This document shows, piece after piece, positions 1-8,482 of a DNA stretch of 64,000 nt (positions are counted from its first letter, which is position 1; each line of letters begins with the position of its first letter). The position numbers and the translations under genes were made by a program. Origin of the DNA: Moritella sp. JT01. Its GTDB lineage: Bacteria > Pseudomonadota > Gammaproteobacteria > Enterobacterales > Moritellaceae. The notes under the pieces are model-generated. The model had not been told where the DNA came from, searched no databases, and worked only from the letters and a program-made list of their open reading frames with translations. Where the stretch lies: NCBI RefSeq assembly GCF_001574435.1, contig NZ_LOCN01000031.1, positions 1-64,000 on the forward strand, in the 5' to 3' direction.

Positions 1-91
1 ACAAGAATCCCCTTCCTTCCCCGACTTGTCGGGCGCGAAGCGAGGTGGGGGAGCTTCAACTAACCTTATGTCCGGTACTTTACGGTCTTCT
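1..91. other. Short G+C-rich intergenic stretch at window edge
   Basis: The first 50 bases are richer in G+C than what follows and contain CCCGAC-TT-GTCGGG and further CCCC/GGGG complementarity. This is downstream of the leftward LysR gene, so it could include its terminator or the edge of a repeat. No coding region is visible, and the unit may extend outside the window. Confidence 0.3.
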
Positions 92-979
92 TTATTCAAT
101 TAAATTTTTTAACCAGATATGGCGTTGTGAATTGCGATTACGGGTATGCCAGATTTTTACTATTTCAAAAGGAGGCACTTCAAAAGGTGCTGGGGTTTGC
201 GCGAATTCTTTGAATAATGATTCAGACAGTTTTGAAGGCATTGTCGCTATAATATCAGTGCCTTTAATTAAAGAGGCTAGGGCGCTAAAATTTGGTGCAC
301 TAGCAACAATTTTTCGCTTGGCGCCAAAACGCTGCAAGTCCACATCAATATCTGTTTTCTGCGAGTTATTAAATGACATTATGGCATGCGGTAATTGGCA
401 GTATTGTGCTAATGTTTTTGGGGCACTCTGATACTCTGGATCGTAAAAGCACACTTCTCTATCACTGAATAATGTTGTTTGTACTAGATCGAGTTCACTG
501 CTATCTAAGGTTGGAGATAGCACGAGATCGACCTCTCCTGAACGTAATAAATTCGCCCACTGAGATTGCGTTCGTGCAGGGGCAATGTGCAGTGTACTCA
601 ACGGTGCTTGTACCCGAAGTTTTTTCAGTAACGGTTTGATAATGGTTTCTATCTCATAATCGCTAGCCGCGATGGTAAAGGTAGAAGTATCGAGCATGGG
701 ATTATACTGCTCAGGGGTGGCGAAATCTTGCATTGCGACAATAATCTCACGAGCTTTATCTATCAGTACATCTGCTTTTGGTGTCGCGGTAATACTTCTA
801 CCAGACTGTACAAACAAATCATCTTGTACTATTTGGCGCAATTGATTAAGGCCGTGACTAACGGTTGATTGTGTCAACTCCAATGTCGCAGCCGCTTTCG
901 TGACAGATTGGCAGTCATAAACGCTGATAAACATGCGTAGCAAGCGCACATCTAAAGACGTGTAATCGATTTTTTTCAT
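92..979 (-). CDS. LysR-family transcriptional regulator
   Basis: A 295-residue protein of usual LysR length. The N-terminal winged helix-turn-helix (about residues 8-66, with SVTKAAATLELTQSTVSHGLNQLR) reads as the DNA-binding recognition region. The remainder fits the periplasmic-binding-protein-like effector domain. It is divergent from the secreted SnoaL-like gene at 1067, with under 90 bases between the two starts, so it is a reasonable candidate regulator of that gene and of itself. ATTA-N12-TAAT (1005-1024), nested in ATGAT...ATCAT (996-1027), is a possible LysR-type site in this gap. The effector is not predictable from sequence. Confidence 0.9.
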   Translation of the reverse strand: MKKIDYTSLDVRLLRMFISVYDCQSVTKAAATLELTQSTVSHGLNQLRQIVQDDLFVQSGRSITATPKADVLIDKAREIIVAMQDFATPEQYNPMLDTSTFTIAASDYEIETIIKPLLKKLRVQAPLSTLHIAPARTQSQWANLLRSGEVDLVLSPTLDSSELDLVQTTLFSDREVCFYDPEYQSAPKTLAQYCQLPHAIMSFNNSQKTDIDVDLQRFGAKRKIVASAPNFSALASLIKGTDIIATMPSKLSESLFKEFAQTPAPFEVPPFEIVKIWHTRNRNSQRHIWLKNLIE

Positions 980-1066
980 AGGTGGTATTTAACTCATGAT
1001 ATTTATTAATTCAATGTGACTAATCATAATCGTTTTAATCTCACAACAACAGATGGATATTTCACA

Positions 1067-1960
1067 ATGATATTAAAACGAACTTTAGTTACAGCGACAC
1101 TTAGTTTGGGATTATTGCTAGCGGCGCCGGGCTTTGCTCAAATTAAGATGATAGACGAACAGACAGAACAGTCCGTTGAAATAGCGCAGGGATTTTACTT
1201 TGATGTCATTAAGTATCGAAACCTTAATAACTTCTCTCGATATGTAGGTGAAACATACTTGCAGCATGCTCCCGCCTATGGTGACGGCCCTGCACAGTTA
1301 ATTTCAGCTGTGGCGCTTGAGTTGACGAATGATCCAGGTGTTAAGGTTGAAATTTTACGCACTATCGCAGAAGGTCCTTATGTTGCAATTCATTCAGCAT
1401 GGACAGCAACCAGTGGCGATGTGTATGTCTATATCGATATTTGGCGTACAGAAAAAGGGAAGTTAGTCGAGCACTGGGATCATTATCAGCAGGTGCCTAC
1501 AGAATCAGCGAATAAAAATACGATGTATCAAGGCCCTGACGCTGATATATATTCGCGACAGAACAAAGAGCAAAACAGAGAACGTTCACTGGCAATATTA
1601 GCGTCATTTAATAATCCATCAAATGTTTCTGCTGTTGATAATTTTGTTGCCGAGCAGTATATCCAACATAACCCCTATGTTGCAGATGGTCCGCAAGCGC
1701 TTGTTGATTATTTGAAAAGCTTGGCCTCTGACGGTGTTCGTTTAAAAACGGAGATAGCTAAAACGATCGCAATGGGCGATATGGTTCTCGTTCATTCACG
1801 CCAAACTAACCTCGATATTAAAAGTGATCTAGGCACTGGCTACATAGATATTTTTCGCTTTAATGACGAAGGAAAAATAGTAGAGCATTGGGATATAGAA
1901 GAAAAAGTTAGCGGTAAGTCTAATAACGACAATGATATCTTTGGTTACTCTCAAAAATAA
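1067..1960 (+). CDS. Exported protein with two SnoaL/NTF2-like domains
   Basis: A reading frame is open from 1016, but the ATG at 1067 is preferred because it begins a normal Sec signal peptide (MILKRTLVTATLSLGLLLAA ending PGFAQ). The mature protein repeats an NTF2/SnoaL-like fold twice, each half carrying a 'YIQHNP/YLQHAP' motif, a 'DGP' turn and a closing 'VEHWD'. Such tandem proteins are annotated as predicted SnoaL-like, aldol-condensation-catalysing enzymes, but a periplasmic catalytic role here is not proven. It is transcribed away from the LysR gene at 92-979. A 10-bp inverted repeat lies just downstream (1985-2027). Confidence 0.8.
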   Translation: MILKRTLVTATLSLGLLLAAPGFAQIKMIDEQTEQSVEIAQGFYFDVIKYRNLNNFSRYVGETYLQHAPAYGDGPAQLISAVALELTNDPGVKVEILRTIAEGPYVAIHSAWTATSGDVYVYIDIWRTEKGKLVEHWDHYQQVPTESANKNTMYQGPDADIYSRQNKEQNRERSLAILASFNNPSNVSAVDNFVAEQYIQHNPYVADGPQALVDYLKSLASDGVRLKTEIAKTIAMGDMVLVHSRQTNLDIKSDLGTGYIDIFRFNDEGKIVEHWDIEEKVSGKSNNDNDIFGYSQK

Positions 1961-1984
1961 ACCTTTCTCGATCAGGTTTATATA

Positions 1985-2027
1985 CACGACCATTTTAAAT
2001 ACTAACTCAGGATTTCGAATGGTCGTG
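1985..2027. repeat. Inverted repeat downstream of SnoaL-like gene
   Basis: CACGACCATT (1985-1994) and its exact complement AATGGTCGTG (2018-2027) flank a 23-base spacer. It lies 24 bases after the stop codon at 1960. It may be a transcript-end hairpin, but no T-run follows, so an operator role is equally possible. Confidence 0.45.
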
Positions 2028-2131
2028 GTTATATGTCCGTGGGATAGAGATATGTTTGATAAATTTAATGGTGTAAATGCAGATTGATTCTAATTGTTAT
2101 TGATTCTCATTAATAATCGGGTAGACTAAGT

Positions 2132-2149
2132 GTTATGTTATAACATAAC
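2132..2149. promoter_or_regulatory. Predicted Zur operator, perfect palindrome
   Basis: GTTATGTTATAACATAAC is an exact 18-bp palindrome, 13 bases before the rpmE2 start codon. Its core matches the gammaproteobacterial Zur box pattern (GTTATA-TATAAC), and type B L31/L36 genes are classic Zur targets. Just upstream, TGATTCTCATTAATA (2101-2115) resembles a weak Fur-type site. Confidence 0.75.
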
Positions 2150-2162
2150 GCTTGAGGTAGTA

Positions 2163-2423
2163 ATGAAACAAGGCATACACCCGGATTATCAAAAAGTCGC
2201 TTTTCACGATATAGCAGTAGATAAATATTTTATTGTTGGTTCAACGTTGAAAACGAATAGAACGGTAGAAATTGAAGGCATAACATATCCTTATGTGCCA
2301 CTGGATGTATCAAGCGAATCGCATCCTTTTTATACGGGTAAACAAAAAACGATCCAAAGTGATGGGCGTGTGGCGCAGTTTAATCGTCGCTTTGGTGGGT
2401 CAAAGAGCCAAAAGGAGGTTTGA
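2163..2423 (+). CDS. rpmE2: 50S ribosomal protein L31, type B (zinc-independent)
   Basis: An 86-residue type B L31 starting [16 protein letters not shown], with the family core TLKT...EIEGI.YP...[14 protein letters not shown] and the C-terminal RV.QFNRRF. It lacks the CxxC zinc ligands of the standard L31, so it can replace the zinc-binding paralogue when zinc is scarce and free its zinc. The frame extends to a GTG at 2130, but the ATG at 2163 is right: it follows GAGG (2154-2157) and the longer start would run through the Zur palindrome. The L36 paralogue follows immediately, so the two are co-transcribed. Confidence 0.93.
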   Translation: MKQGIHPDYQKVAFHDIAVDKYFIVGSTLKTNRTVEIEGITYPYVPLDVSSESHPFYTGKQKTIQSDGRVAQFNRRFGGSKSQKEV

Positions 2424-2424
2424 T

Positions 2425-2568
2425 ATGAAGGTTTTAAGCTCACTTAAAAGCGCCAAGCAGAGACACCCTGATTGCCAAATTGTGAAACGTCGTGGTCGTG
2501 TTTATGTTATTTGCAAAGCCAACCCCAGATTTAAAGCTGTTCAGGGAGGAACGAAAAAACGTGCTTAA
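2425..2568 (+). CDS. rpmJ2: 50S ribosomal protein L36, type B
   Basis: A 47-residue basic protein ([18 protein letters not shown]...[20 protein letters not shown]) matching the YkgO form of L36, without the full zinc-ligand set of standard L36. It starts one base after the rpmE2 stop, with AGGAGG at 2413-2418 inside the end of rpmE2 and a 6-base spacer. The frame is open upstream to 2293, but only this start gives the L36 N-terminus. Control is presumably by the Zur site at 2132. Confidence 0.93.
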   Translation: MKVLSSLKSAKQRHPDCQIVKRRGRVYVICKANPRFKAVQGGTKKRA

Positions 2569-2612
2569 GCTTTAATACCACTGTCGTTAAGTAATCTCAC
2601 CATATCTAAATG

Positions 2613-2642
2613 ACAAAGCCTCAACACATGTTGGGGATTTGT
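2613..2642. repeat. Dispersed hairpin element, copy 1
   Basis: ACAAAGCCTCAAC (2613-2625) pairs with GTTGGGGATTTGT (2630-2642), with one mismatch and one wobble. The same core recurs at 6967-6996 and 10284-10320, preceded each time by AATG. It probably also serves as the rpmE2-rpmJ2 terminator. Confidence 0.6.
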
Positions 2643-2687
2643 TGTATCTGGCGCTAAGTCTTAAAACTCCTACTTTCTATACCGAAT

Positions 2688-3314
2688 TCAAGTTTTTATA
2701 ATGATTTGAGTGAGTACATTGGAGCCTATGCTGAAGTTGTCAATTATACGTAATAAAGAGATCGGTAAATGTTTTGCTAGCGGGAAAATAAAGAACTTAT
2801 TAAATAGATGTTTACTGTATTTATTTTTATAAATAACCTGATAATTGACGGTTAAATGATTAAAAAGGTTATTGGTGGCGTCGTCATTTACGTCTGTTAT
2901 CCAAATAAACCCACCCTCGTTCAATTGCGCTTTTACGTTATTGATTACCTTTAATTGTTCGGCTTCTGAAAATTGTGCTATAGCGGTCGAAAATATAACG
3001 AGGTCGAATTTAATGCCTGTTTGCATTGGCTTAAGCAAGTCGTGGACAAAATAATGAATGTGCGGGTTTTGATTTTTACATTCGTCAATGCTTTGCTTCT
3101 CAATGTCGCAGCCAAAAATAGATCTCGGTCCGAAATGCTCCCGTAACTCTCTGGTAAGCGCCCCCGTCCCGCAACCTGCATCTAAAATTTTAAGTTCTTC
3201 TAAGGACCGTTCGGCGTCAATAGCTCTAAATCCTCGCACGAACTCACGCTTACACATTAAGTCGATGTATAGATACGCCTCTTGTGTCCAATGGAACATT
3301 TCACGATTTCTCAT
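2688..3314 (-). CDS. Class I SAM-dependent methyltransferase
   Basis: A 208-residue protein with the Rossmann methyltransferase signature LDAGCGTGALTREL (motif I), an acidic motif 'GCDIEKQSID' at the end of strand 2, and the later 'FDLVIFSTAIAQF' (motif IV region). The fold fits Methyltransf_11/25-type small-molecule enzymes. No substrate-specific domain is visible, and the neighbours (ribosomal proteins, stress protein) give no pathway. It is a single leftward gene with a terminator-like hairpin on its promoter side that belongs to the next gene. Confidence 0.75.
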   Translation of the reverse strand: MRNREMFHWTQEAYLYIDLMCKREFVRGFRAIDAERSLEELKILDAGCGTGALTRELREHFGPRSIFGCDIEKQSIDECKNQNPHIHYFVHDLLKPMQTGIKFDLVIFSTAIAQFSEAEQLKVINNVKAQLNEGGFIWITDVNDDATNNLFNHLTVNYQVIYKNKYSKHLFNKFFIFPLAKHLPISLLRIIDNFSIGSNVLTQIIIKT

Positions 3315-3399
3315 AGAGCCCTTAAATTATAGTGGTTTAGTAAAGAAGTGTTTCACCCATTTGTTATGGGCTATGCAGATGTTCCCTGCGTCTGCAGCT

Positions 3400-3435
3400 A
3401 AAAAAGCTTATCAACTAAGGATTTAGCTGATAAGC
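3400..3435 (-). terminator. Rho-independent terminator of the SulP-usp unit
   Basis: On the minus strand GCTTATCA, a 14-base loop and TGATAAGC form an 8-bp stem followed directly by six T. It lies about 50 bases past the stop of the universal stress protein gene. Confidence 0.75.
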
Positions 3436-3484
3436 GTATATAATCAAAGTTATAATTTGCTAATTTAACGCAGATTATTATTGA

Positions 3485-4336
3485 TTATCTCAGTACAATA
3501 AGCGGCACTCGACAATTTTCAATCATACGCATGGTATTGCTACCAAGGAAAAAGCTCCTCACCTTGGAATGAGAAAATGCACCCATCGCCACAAGCTGAA
3601 TATCATGCTCTTTTTTGTAGTTCATTAGCGAAGAGGAAATATCGCCTTCAATATAAGAGGCAATGACTTTAAAACCTTCTTGCTTAAGCAGCTCTTGGGC
3701 TTGTTCAAATTTTTCCTTGTGTGCGTCTTCACTGTTTTTAATTGTGACTAAATGACATATCAGCCCTTTGAGTAACCCACCTTGAATGATGCGTTGTACT
3801 ACTGTATCTGCTGTTTCACGCCCATCATAAGCCAACATGAAGTTAGTCGGTTCGATAAAATCTTTTGGTGCAATAATGATCGAAGTATGGACCTGACGAA
3901 TGAGAGTTTCAATATGATAACCAAGCGCTTTAAAATCGCCTTGATGTCCATCCCCAGATCGTCCGACAACCATTAAGCGCGCATCTGCTTCTAAGGCAAC
4001 CAATGCATCAACAAAATCGCCATGTTGTTGTTTATGCTCAATGTCTGTAAGACCTGCTGATTTAGCGCTATTTACAGCAGCATCTAACATGTCATTTCCC
4101 AACTGAATTTCAATTTTGCCACGCTGCTCATCAAGTTCTGCCATTTTGTTAAGCAATGCTGAGCGAGCACCTAGCCCAATAGAACCCGTTAAGTCATCTG
4201 CACCATGTTGTTGTTGTTTCTCGATTGTATGAAGAAAGAGAATACCGTTACTCAAGCGCTTTGATGCCCAAATTGCAGTCTCACATACTGCTTTTGCTAA
4301 AGCAGAACCATCAATACATGCTATTATTTTGTTCAT
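3485..4336 (-). CDS. Tandem-domain universal stress protein (UspA family)
   Basis: A 283-residue protein with two Usp domains. The first starts IIACIDGSALAKAVCETA and includes 'VVGRSGDGH'; the second ends 'AMGAFSHSKVRSFFLGSNTMRMIENCRVPLIVLR', which carries the G-x2-G-x9-G-S/T-like ATP-binding pattern of the ATP-type Usp. It lies 10 bases downstream of the SulP transporter gene, and the two form an operon. This SulP + Usp pairing is common in proteobacteria and suggests that the stress protein modulates the transporter or responds to the same stress. Its own role remains inferred. Confidence 0.88.
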   Translation of the reverse strand: MNKIIACIDGSALAKAVCETAIWASKRLSNGILFLHTIEKQQQHGADDLTGSIGLGARSALLNKMAELDEQRGKIEIQLGNDMLDAAVNSAKSAGLTDIEHKQQHGDFVDALVALEADARLMVVGRSGDGHQGDFKALGYHIETLIRQVHTSIIIAPKDFIEPTNFMLAYDGRETADTVVQRIIQGGLLKGLICHLVTIKNSEDAHKEKFEQAQELLKQEGFKVIASYIEGDISSSLMNYKKEHDIQLVAMGAFSHSKVRSFFLGSNTMRMIENCRVPLIVLR

Positions 4337-4346
4337 TATCTTCTCC

Positions 4347-5837
4347 TTAGTGACCTGCCATCATTTTTTCAACGGCTGCGGGATCATTATGAATTGCAAA
4401 TTTATCTATCACGGTCGCTGTTGCTTTGCTCATACCGACAATATTAACGTCTGCTCCCTCTCGTCTGAACTTAATGACAACTTTATCCAATGCCCCAACC
4501 GCGCTAATATCCCAAAAGTGAGCGTGCGATAGATCGATGATGACTTTACCGACGACGTCTTGAAAATCGAATGCATCAACAAATTTATTCGCAGACGCAA
4601 AAAATATCTGACCCGTTACCTGATAAGTCGGCACTTGTTGTCCTACCATTGTATTTTTCACAACCATAAAACGACTGATTTTATTAGCAAAAAATAGCGC
4701 AGAAAGTAACACGCCGACAAATACGCCAATGGCTAGATTATGTGTTCCAACAACGGTGATCACGGTAGCAATCATGACAATATTTGTTGATAGCGGATGT
4801 GTTTTTAGATCTTTAATTGAGCTCCAAGAAAACGTACCAATCGCCACCATGATCATTACTGCAACCAAGGCCGCCATCGGGATTTGTTTAAGCCAGTCCC
4901 CCAAGAAAACCACCATAATAAGCAGGAATACCCCGGCAGCTAAACTTGATAGGCGACCTCTACCACCCGATTTAATATTAATGATTGATTGACCTATCAT
5001 GGCGCAACCAGCCATACCACCCATTAAACCAGCGCCTATATTTGCAAGACCTTGTGCTTTACATTCTCGATTTCGGTCACTTTTAGTATCAGTTAAGTCA
5101 TCGACGATCGTTGCTGTCATCATAGACTCTAAAAGTCCAACAACTGACAAACCTATTGCATAAGGTAAAATTATCCACAGCGTTTCTAACGTTAACGGTA
5201 CATCTGGCCATAAGAAAATAGGCAAAGCATCTGGTAGATCACCCATATCGCCAACTGTTCTAATATCTAACCCCATAGCCTGCGATAAAACGGTAAGTAC
5301 TACGATACAGACTAAAGGAGAAGGAATTTTTTTCCCTATCACTGGAATGTAAGGGAATAAATAGATAACGCCTAGCCCACCGACTGTCATTGCGTAGACA
5401 TGCCAAGTGACATTCGTTAACTCGGGTAATTGGGCTATAAAAATTAAAATAGCAAGGGCATTTACAAAACCAGTCACCACAGAACGGGAGACAAATCGCA
5501 TTAAACTGCCCAGTTTAATATAACCTGCGAACACTTGAAGTAGACCCGTTAACAAGGTTACGGCAAGTAAATATTCTAACCCATGTTCTTTCACTAATGT
5601 GACCATGAGTAAAGCCATAGCCCCTGTTGCTGCGGAAATCATTCCCGGTCGACCACCTGTAAAAGCAACAATTGTCGCAATACAGAACGAGGCGTACAGA
5701 CCGACTTTAGGGTCTACACCGGCAATAATAGAAAACGCGATAGCCTCTGGTATAAGCGCTAGGGCGACAACAATACCGGCTAAAATATCTCCTCGAACAT
5801 TTCCAAACCAGTCTTGTTTTGTTGATGAAAAAATCAT
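4347..5837 (-). CDS. SulP-family anion transporter with STAS domain
   Basis: A 496-residue inner-membrane protein. The N-terminal 390 residues are strongly hydrophobic with the SulP signature region ([26 protein letters not shown]) and the conserved '[35 protein letters not shown]'. The last 90 residues form a cytoplasmic STAS domain ([23 protein letters not shown]). The family moves sulfate, bicarbonate or other anions, often with Na+ or H+. Proteins of this length next to Usp genes are often proposed to be bicarbonate transporters, but the substrate cannot be fixed here. It is the first gene of a two-gene operon with the Usp gene. Confidence 0.88.
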   Translation of the reverse strand: MIFSSTKQDWFGNVRGDILAGIVVALALIPEAIAFSIIAGVDPKVGLYASFCIATIVAFTGGRPGMISAATGAMALLMVTLVKEHGLEYLLAVTLLTGLLQVFAGYIKLGSLMRFVSRSVVTGFVNALAILIFIAQLPELTNVTWHVYAMTVGGLGVIYLFPYIPVIGKKIPSPLVCIVVLTVLSQAMGLDIRTVGDMGDLPDALPIFLWPDVPLTLETLWIILPYAIGLSVVGLLESMMTATIVDDLTDTKSDRNRECKAQGLANIGAGLMGGMAGCAMIGQSIINIKSGGRGRLSSLAAGVFLLIMVVFLGDWLKQIPMAALVAVMIMVAIGTFSWSSIKDLKTHPLSTNIVMIATVITVVGTHNLAIGVFVGVLLSALFFANKISRFMVVKNTMVGQQVPTYQVTGQIFFASANKFVDAFDFQDVVGKVIIDLSHAHFWDISAVGALDKVVIKFRREGADVNIVGMSKATATVIDKFAIHNDPAAVEKMMAGH

Positions 5838-6474
5838 ACTTATCCTTTTTTATACATATATTAATCACTAAAATAATGTGATTATGCACGGGTATTCTGT
5901 TTTAATTAGCCATTAAATCGAGTGTCATTATGCTATTTCATTCACAGCCAATGGCTGCGGAAAGGACGACATCCTTGCCTGCAAGGTATACTCAATTTAT
6001 TGTGCTTTTAAACGATAAATAGCGCTGGCAATAGTGCCATGCTGGGAATTCCTGCTTTAAATGAACTGTATCGTCTTAACTAATCCAGCTTTAAGATCAG
6101 AAATTCAAAATTCTCTCTGCCGTATGCATCCGATATAACTGCATAGATAGCAAGTACGAGAAAATCGAATAAACGATGTCTTTTGCCACGCTTAATACGA
6201 GGATAGATTGATCAGTTCAAAGTATTTCAGGAACGTAGGGGTCATTACAATGAGCAAATTATCGTGTATCGATATGCTCAGTGTTTCTGATAAAGTTCAA
6301 TTTATAATGATTTTACGGCGTGCAAAAACCTAACTTTATGTAGAAAAAGTCATATAAATGGCGTGCAAAATCCTAACTTTATGTAGAGAAAGTTATATAA
6401 ATGGATTAAATAATGGGGGGCGTATGGTTATGGCGGCGTCATCACTGTACCTTTGGTTTAAATAAATAAGCGTA
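5838..6474. other. 637-bp gap with no gene, promoter side of SulP
   Basis: No convincing coding frame on either strand. Close to the SulP start lies AATCAC (5863-5868) / GTGATT (5878-5883), a small inverted repeat. The right half carries the 43-bp tandem repeat described separately. The region is long for this genome and may hold an untranslated RNA or decayed sequence; nothing seen proves that. Confidence 0.5.
6317..6402. repeat. Two tandem copies of a 43-bp unit
   Basis: 6317-6359 and 6360-6402 are head-to-tail copies differing at three positions. Each begins GGCGTGCAAAA and contains CCTAACTTTATGTAG and ends ATATAAAT. Within each unit ACTTT...AAAGT forms a small inverted repeat. It lies downstream of the leftward MarR gene. 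Confidence 0.85.
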
Positions 6475-6891
6475 TTAGTTGATCTGTTTCTTTATCGTGA
6501 TGAGTAGTTTAGAAAGTATATCTTTTTCTTCATCAGAAAGAATATTGCAAATTTCATTTTCAATTGAATCTGCAATATTCCACAGTTCTTTAATAATAGG
6601 CTTGGCTTTTGTCGTTAATTTTAAACGAAATACTCGTCTATCTTCCTTATCATTTACTCGCTTGACTAAACTCAACGCTTCTAGCAAATCAATTTGTCTT
6701 GCTAGAGTAATTGGTTTCACGTTTAAAATATCTGCTAAATCAATTTGTCGACAATTCTCATTTTCAGAAAGGTGAACCAATGCTCGCCACTGAGAATGTG
6801 TAATGCCCATACTTTCGGCTTGTTTGTTAAAACGTTGTCTAATGATGTGACTGATTTCATAGCTAAGAAATCCAAATTTAGAATGTATCAT
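6475..6891 (-). CDS. MarR-family transcriptional regulator
   Basis: A 138-residue winged-helix protein. The DNA-binding core is HSQWRALVHLSENENCRQIDLADILNVKPITLARQIDLLE, followed by the wing 'VKRVNDKEDRRVFRLKLTTKAK' that contains the family signature D-x-R-D/R-R. Flanking helices would form the dimer interface. It is monocistronic. A 25-bp perfect palindrome 12 bases before the start (6904-6928) is a strong candidate for its own operator. Ligand and other targets are unknown; the leftward SDR gene at 7032 is the nearest candidate. Confidence 0.9.
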   Translation of the reverse strand: MIHSKFGFLSYEISHIIRQRFNKQAESMGITHSQWRALVHLSENENCRQIDLADILNVKPITLARQIDLLEALSLVKRVNDKEDRRVFRLKLTTKAKPIIKELWNIADSIENEICNILSDEEKDILSKLLITIKKQIN

Positions 6892-6903
6892 GATTCAAGC
6901 GGC

Positions 6904-6928
6904 ATATAATAAGGTAGGCTTATTATAT
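6904..6928. promoter_or_regulatory. Candidate MarR autoregulatory operator
   Basis: ATATAATAAG (6904-6913), spacer GTAGG, CTTATTATAT (6919-6928): a perfect 10-bp-arm palindrome 12 bases upstream of the MarR start codon. Size and A+T-rich symmetry suit a MarR dimer. Confidence 0.6.
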
Positions 6929-6966
6929 ACCGTGTATAGCTTTAAAGTAAATATGTTATTTAAATG

Positions 6967-6996
6967 ACAAAGCCTCAGAATACGCTGGGGCTTTGT
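6967..6996. repeat. Dispersed hairpin element, copy 2
   Basis: ACAAAGCCTCAG (6967-6978) pairs with CTGGGGCTTTGT (6985-6996) around a 6-base loop, with one T-G wobble. Same family as 2613-2642 and 10284-10320. It sits between the SDR stop and the MarR promoter and can serve as a terminator. Confidence 0.65.
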
Positions 6997-7031
6997 TTTA
7001 TCAGGGGCATGGCGCAAATATAAATTAAACC

Positions 7032-7799
7032 TTAATTGCGACCTGCAATAACCCCCCCATCTACATCCCAAATTGCACCTGTTACCCAGCTTGTTTGATC
7101 AGACAGTAAGAAACAAATACTGTTGGCAATATCTTCTGGTGTGCCTACACGACCGATTGGGTGGAATGCGTTAAAACTTGCTAATGTCGCATCCATATCT
7201 TCAGGACTGATGAATGTTTCATATATTGGTGTTTTCACTACCGCTGGCGATACCGCATTGACGCGAATATTATGTTCGGCCAGTTCCATTGCCATATGTT
7301 GAGTTAAAGCGTGTAGTCCTGCTTTTGCCATCGAGTACGCAGAAGAAGGTGTGGCTTTAATGGCTTGCTTACCCCACATCGAACCGATATTAACCACGTT
7401 ACCACCCCCATTGGTGATCATTTTTTTAGCTACCGCCTGCGTGATCTTAAATGTAGCTTTGTTTAATTCATGGTAAAGGTCATAGTCTTGCTCGGTATGC
7501 TCGATAAATGGTTTTGGATTAAAGTAACCCGCGGCATTAACAAGGTAACCGATGTTCTTATCCTGCTCGGTGATATTGTCAATAAATTGCGCGACACTGT
7601 CGTTGTCATAGAGGTTTAATTGAATGCCTGTCACGTCACCGATTTGACTAAGTTCTGAAACAGCTGCGTCTAGTTTGTCGATATTGTTACCTACAATGGT
7701 GACTGGAATATGTTGAGCTGCAAGTTGTTTTGCTGTTTCAAATCCCATGCCACTTGTGCCACCAATGATGAGTGCAATACCTGATTGAGTAAATGTCAT
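7032..7799 (-). CDS. Short-chain dehydrogenase/reductase (SDR)
   Basis: A 255-residue classical SDR. The cofactor-binding glycine motif IGGTSGMGF lies near residues 12-20, the 'NAAG' motif at 88-91, and the catalytic Ser140, Tyr155 and Lys159 (S-A-Y-S-M-A-K) are all present. The enzyme probably oxidises or reduces an alcohol/carbonyl with NAD(P); the substrate is not predictable. It is transcribed divergently from the HxlR regulator at 7902, an arrangement typical for a redox or electrophile-responsive regulator and its target enzyme. Confidence 0.9.
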   Translation of the reverse strand: MTFTQSGIALIIGGTSGMGFETAKQLAAQHIPVTIVGNNIDKLDAAVSELSQIGDVTGIQLNLYDNDSVAQFIDNITEQDKNIGYLVNAAGYFNPKPFIEHTEQDYDLYHELNKATFKITQAVAKKMITNGGGNVVNIGSMWGKQAIKATPSSAYSMAKAGLHALTQHMAMELAEHNIRVNAVSPAVVKTPIYETFISPEDMDATLASFNAFHPIGRVGTPEDIANSICFLLSDQTSWVTGAIWDVDGGVIAGRN

Positions 7800-7859
7800 T
7801 TTCTTTCTCCTAAGATTTCGTATGTGGTAATCTTAGGAGTTAATTCACTTATTAAATAG

Positions 7860-7888
7860 TAAGTACAAATCGGTTACCTAGGTACTTA
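7860..7888. promoter_or_regulatory. Candidate HxlR operator between SDR and regulator
   Basis: TAAGTAC (7860-7866) and GTACTTA (7882-7888) form an inverted repeat with a 15-base centre; a further GTAC lies at 7892-7895. GTAC-containing half sites are typical of HxlR-family operators. It lies 13 bases before the HxlR start. Confidence 0.55.
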
Positions 7889-7901
7889 TTGGTACATCTT
7901 C

Positions 7902-8249
7902 ATGAATAATAACGAAAAAATATTTATAAGAAAAACCGCGCCGGAAAATAGCGCAAGAATGGTCGAAAGTATTTATGGCTGCAAATGGTCATTGACTGTC
8001 TATCAGTTACTGGCTCATGACATTAATCGACCGGGTGAAATGGTACGTAACGTAGAAGGCTTAAGCACCAAAGTATTGAATCAATGTTTAAAACGAAATG
8101 TTGAATTCGGTATCTTAGATAAAGTAGTCTACAACGAATTACCTCCTCGAGTAGAGTATCATGTGACTGAGTTTGGTAAGAAGTTCCTTGGTATTTTGGC
8201 ACAGCTCGACGCTTTGCAGGATGAAATTGACGACCAATATGACGCTTGA
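7902..8249 (+). CDS. HxlR-family winged-helix regulator
   Basis: A 115-residue protein with the HxlR pattern: a short N-terminal arm, 'IYGCKWSLTVYQLLAHDINRPGEMVRNVEGLSTKVLNQCLKRNVEFGIL' as helix-turn-helix, and the wing 'NELPPRVEYHVTEFGKKF'. The R-V-E-Y-x-V/L-T motif is diagnostic. Cys residues that could sense electrophiles are present (in 'YGCKW' and 'NQCLKR'). It is divergent from the SDR gene and is predicted to control it and itself through the site at 7860-7888. Confidence 0.88.
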   Translation: MNNNEKIFIRKTAPENSARMVESIYGCKWSLTVYQLLAHDINRPGEMVRNVEGLSTKVLNQCLKRNVEFGILDKVVYNELPPRVEYHVTEFGKKFLGILAQLDALQDEIDDQYDA

Positions 8250-8360
8250 TGAATTTGACTTAGCCACCCCCTCCAAACCTCAACGGACTCTAAGTATTCG
8301 ACGCTTTTATAAAATACCTATCTGTAATTTGTCATTGTAAAGTTCAATAAAACTACGTTT

Positions 8361-8390
8361 GTTGTAAGAGGGTGTAAGACGTTGTAAGGG
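8361..8390. promoter_or_regulatory. Three TGTAAG repeats phased at exactly 10 bp
   Basis: Three consecutive 10-mers, GTTGTAAGAG, GGTGTAAGAC and GTTGTAAGGG, place TGTAAG at 8363, 8373 and 8383. This helical phasing suggests a head-to-tail regulator site, about 95 bases before the start at 8483. A two-unit copy occurs at 19259-19274. Confidence 0.45.
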
Positions 8391-8482
8391 AAGGGGCCGA
8401 ATATAAGAAATAGAATAAATAATATGTTACGTTTTTATTCCTAGCTCGATACCCCATGGGCAATATAATAGGAATCGCTAAT

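Noticed and set aside
1016-1066. Upstream extension of the SnoaL-like protein from a GTG at 1016
   Set aside because: The 17 extra residues precede a complete signal peptide; the ATG at 1067 gives a normal export signal.
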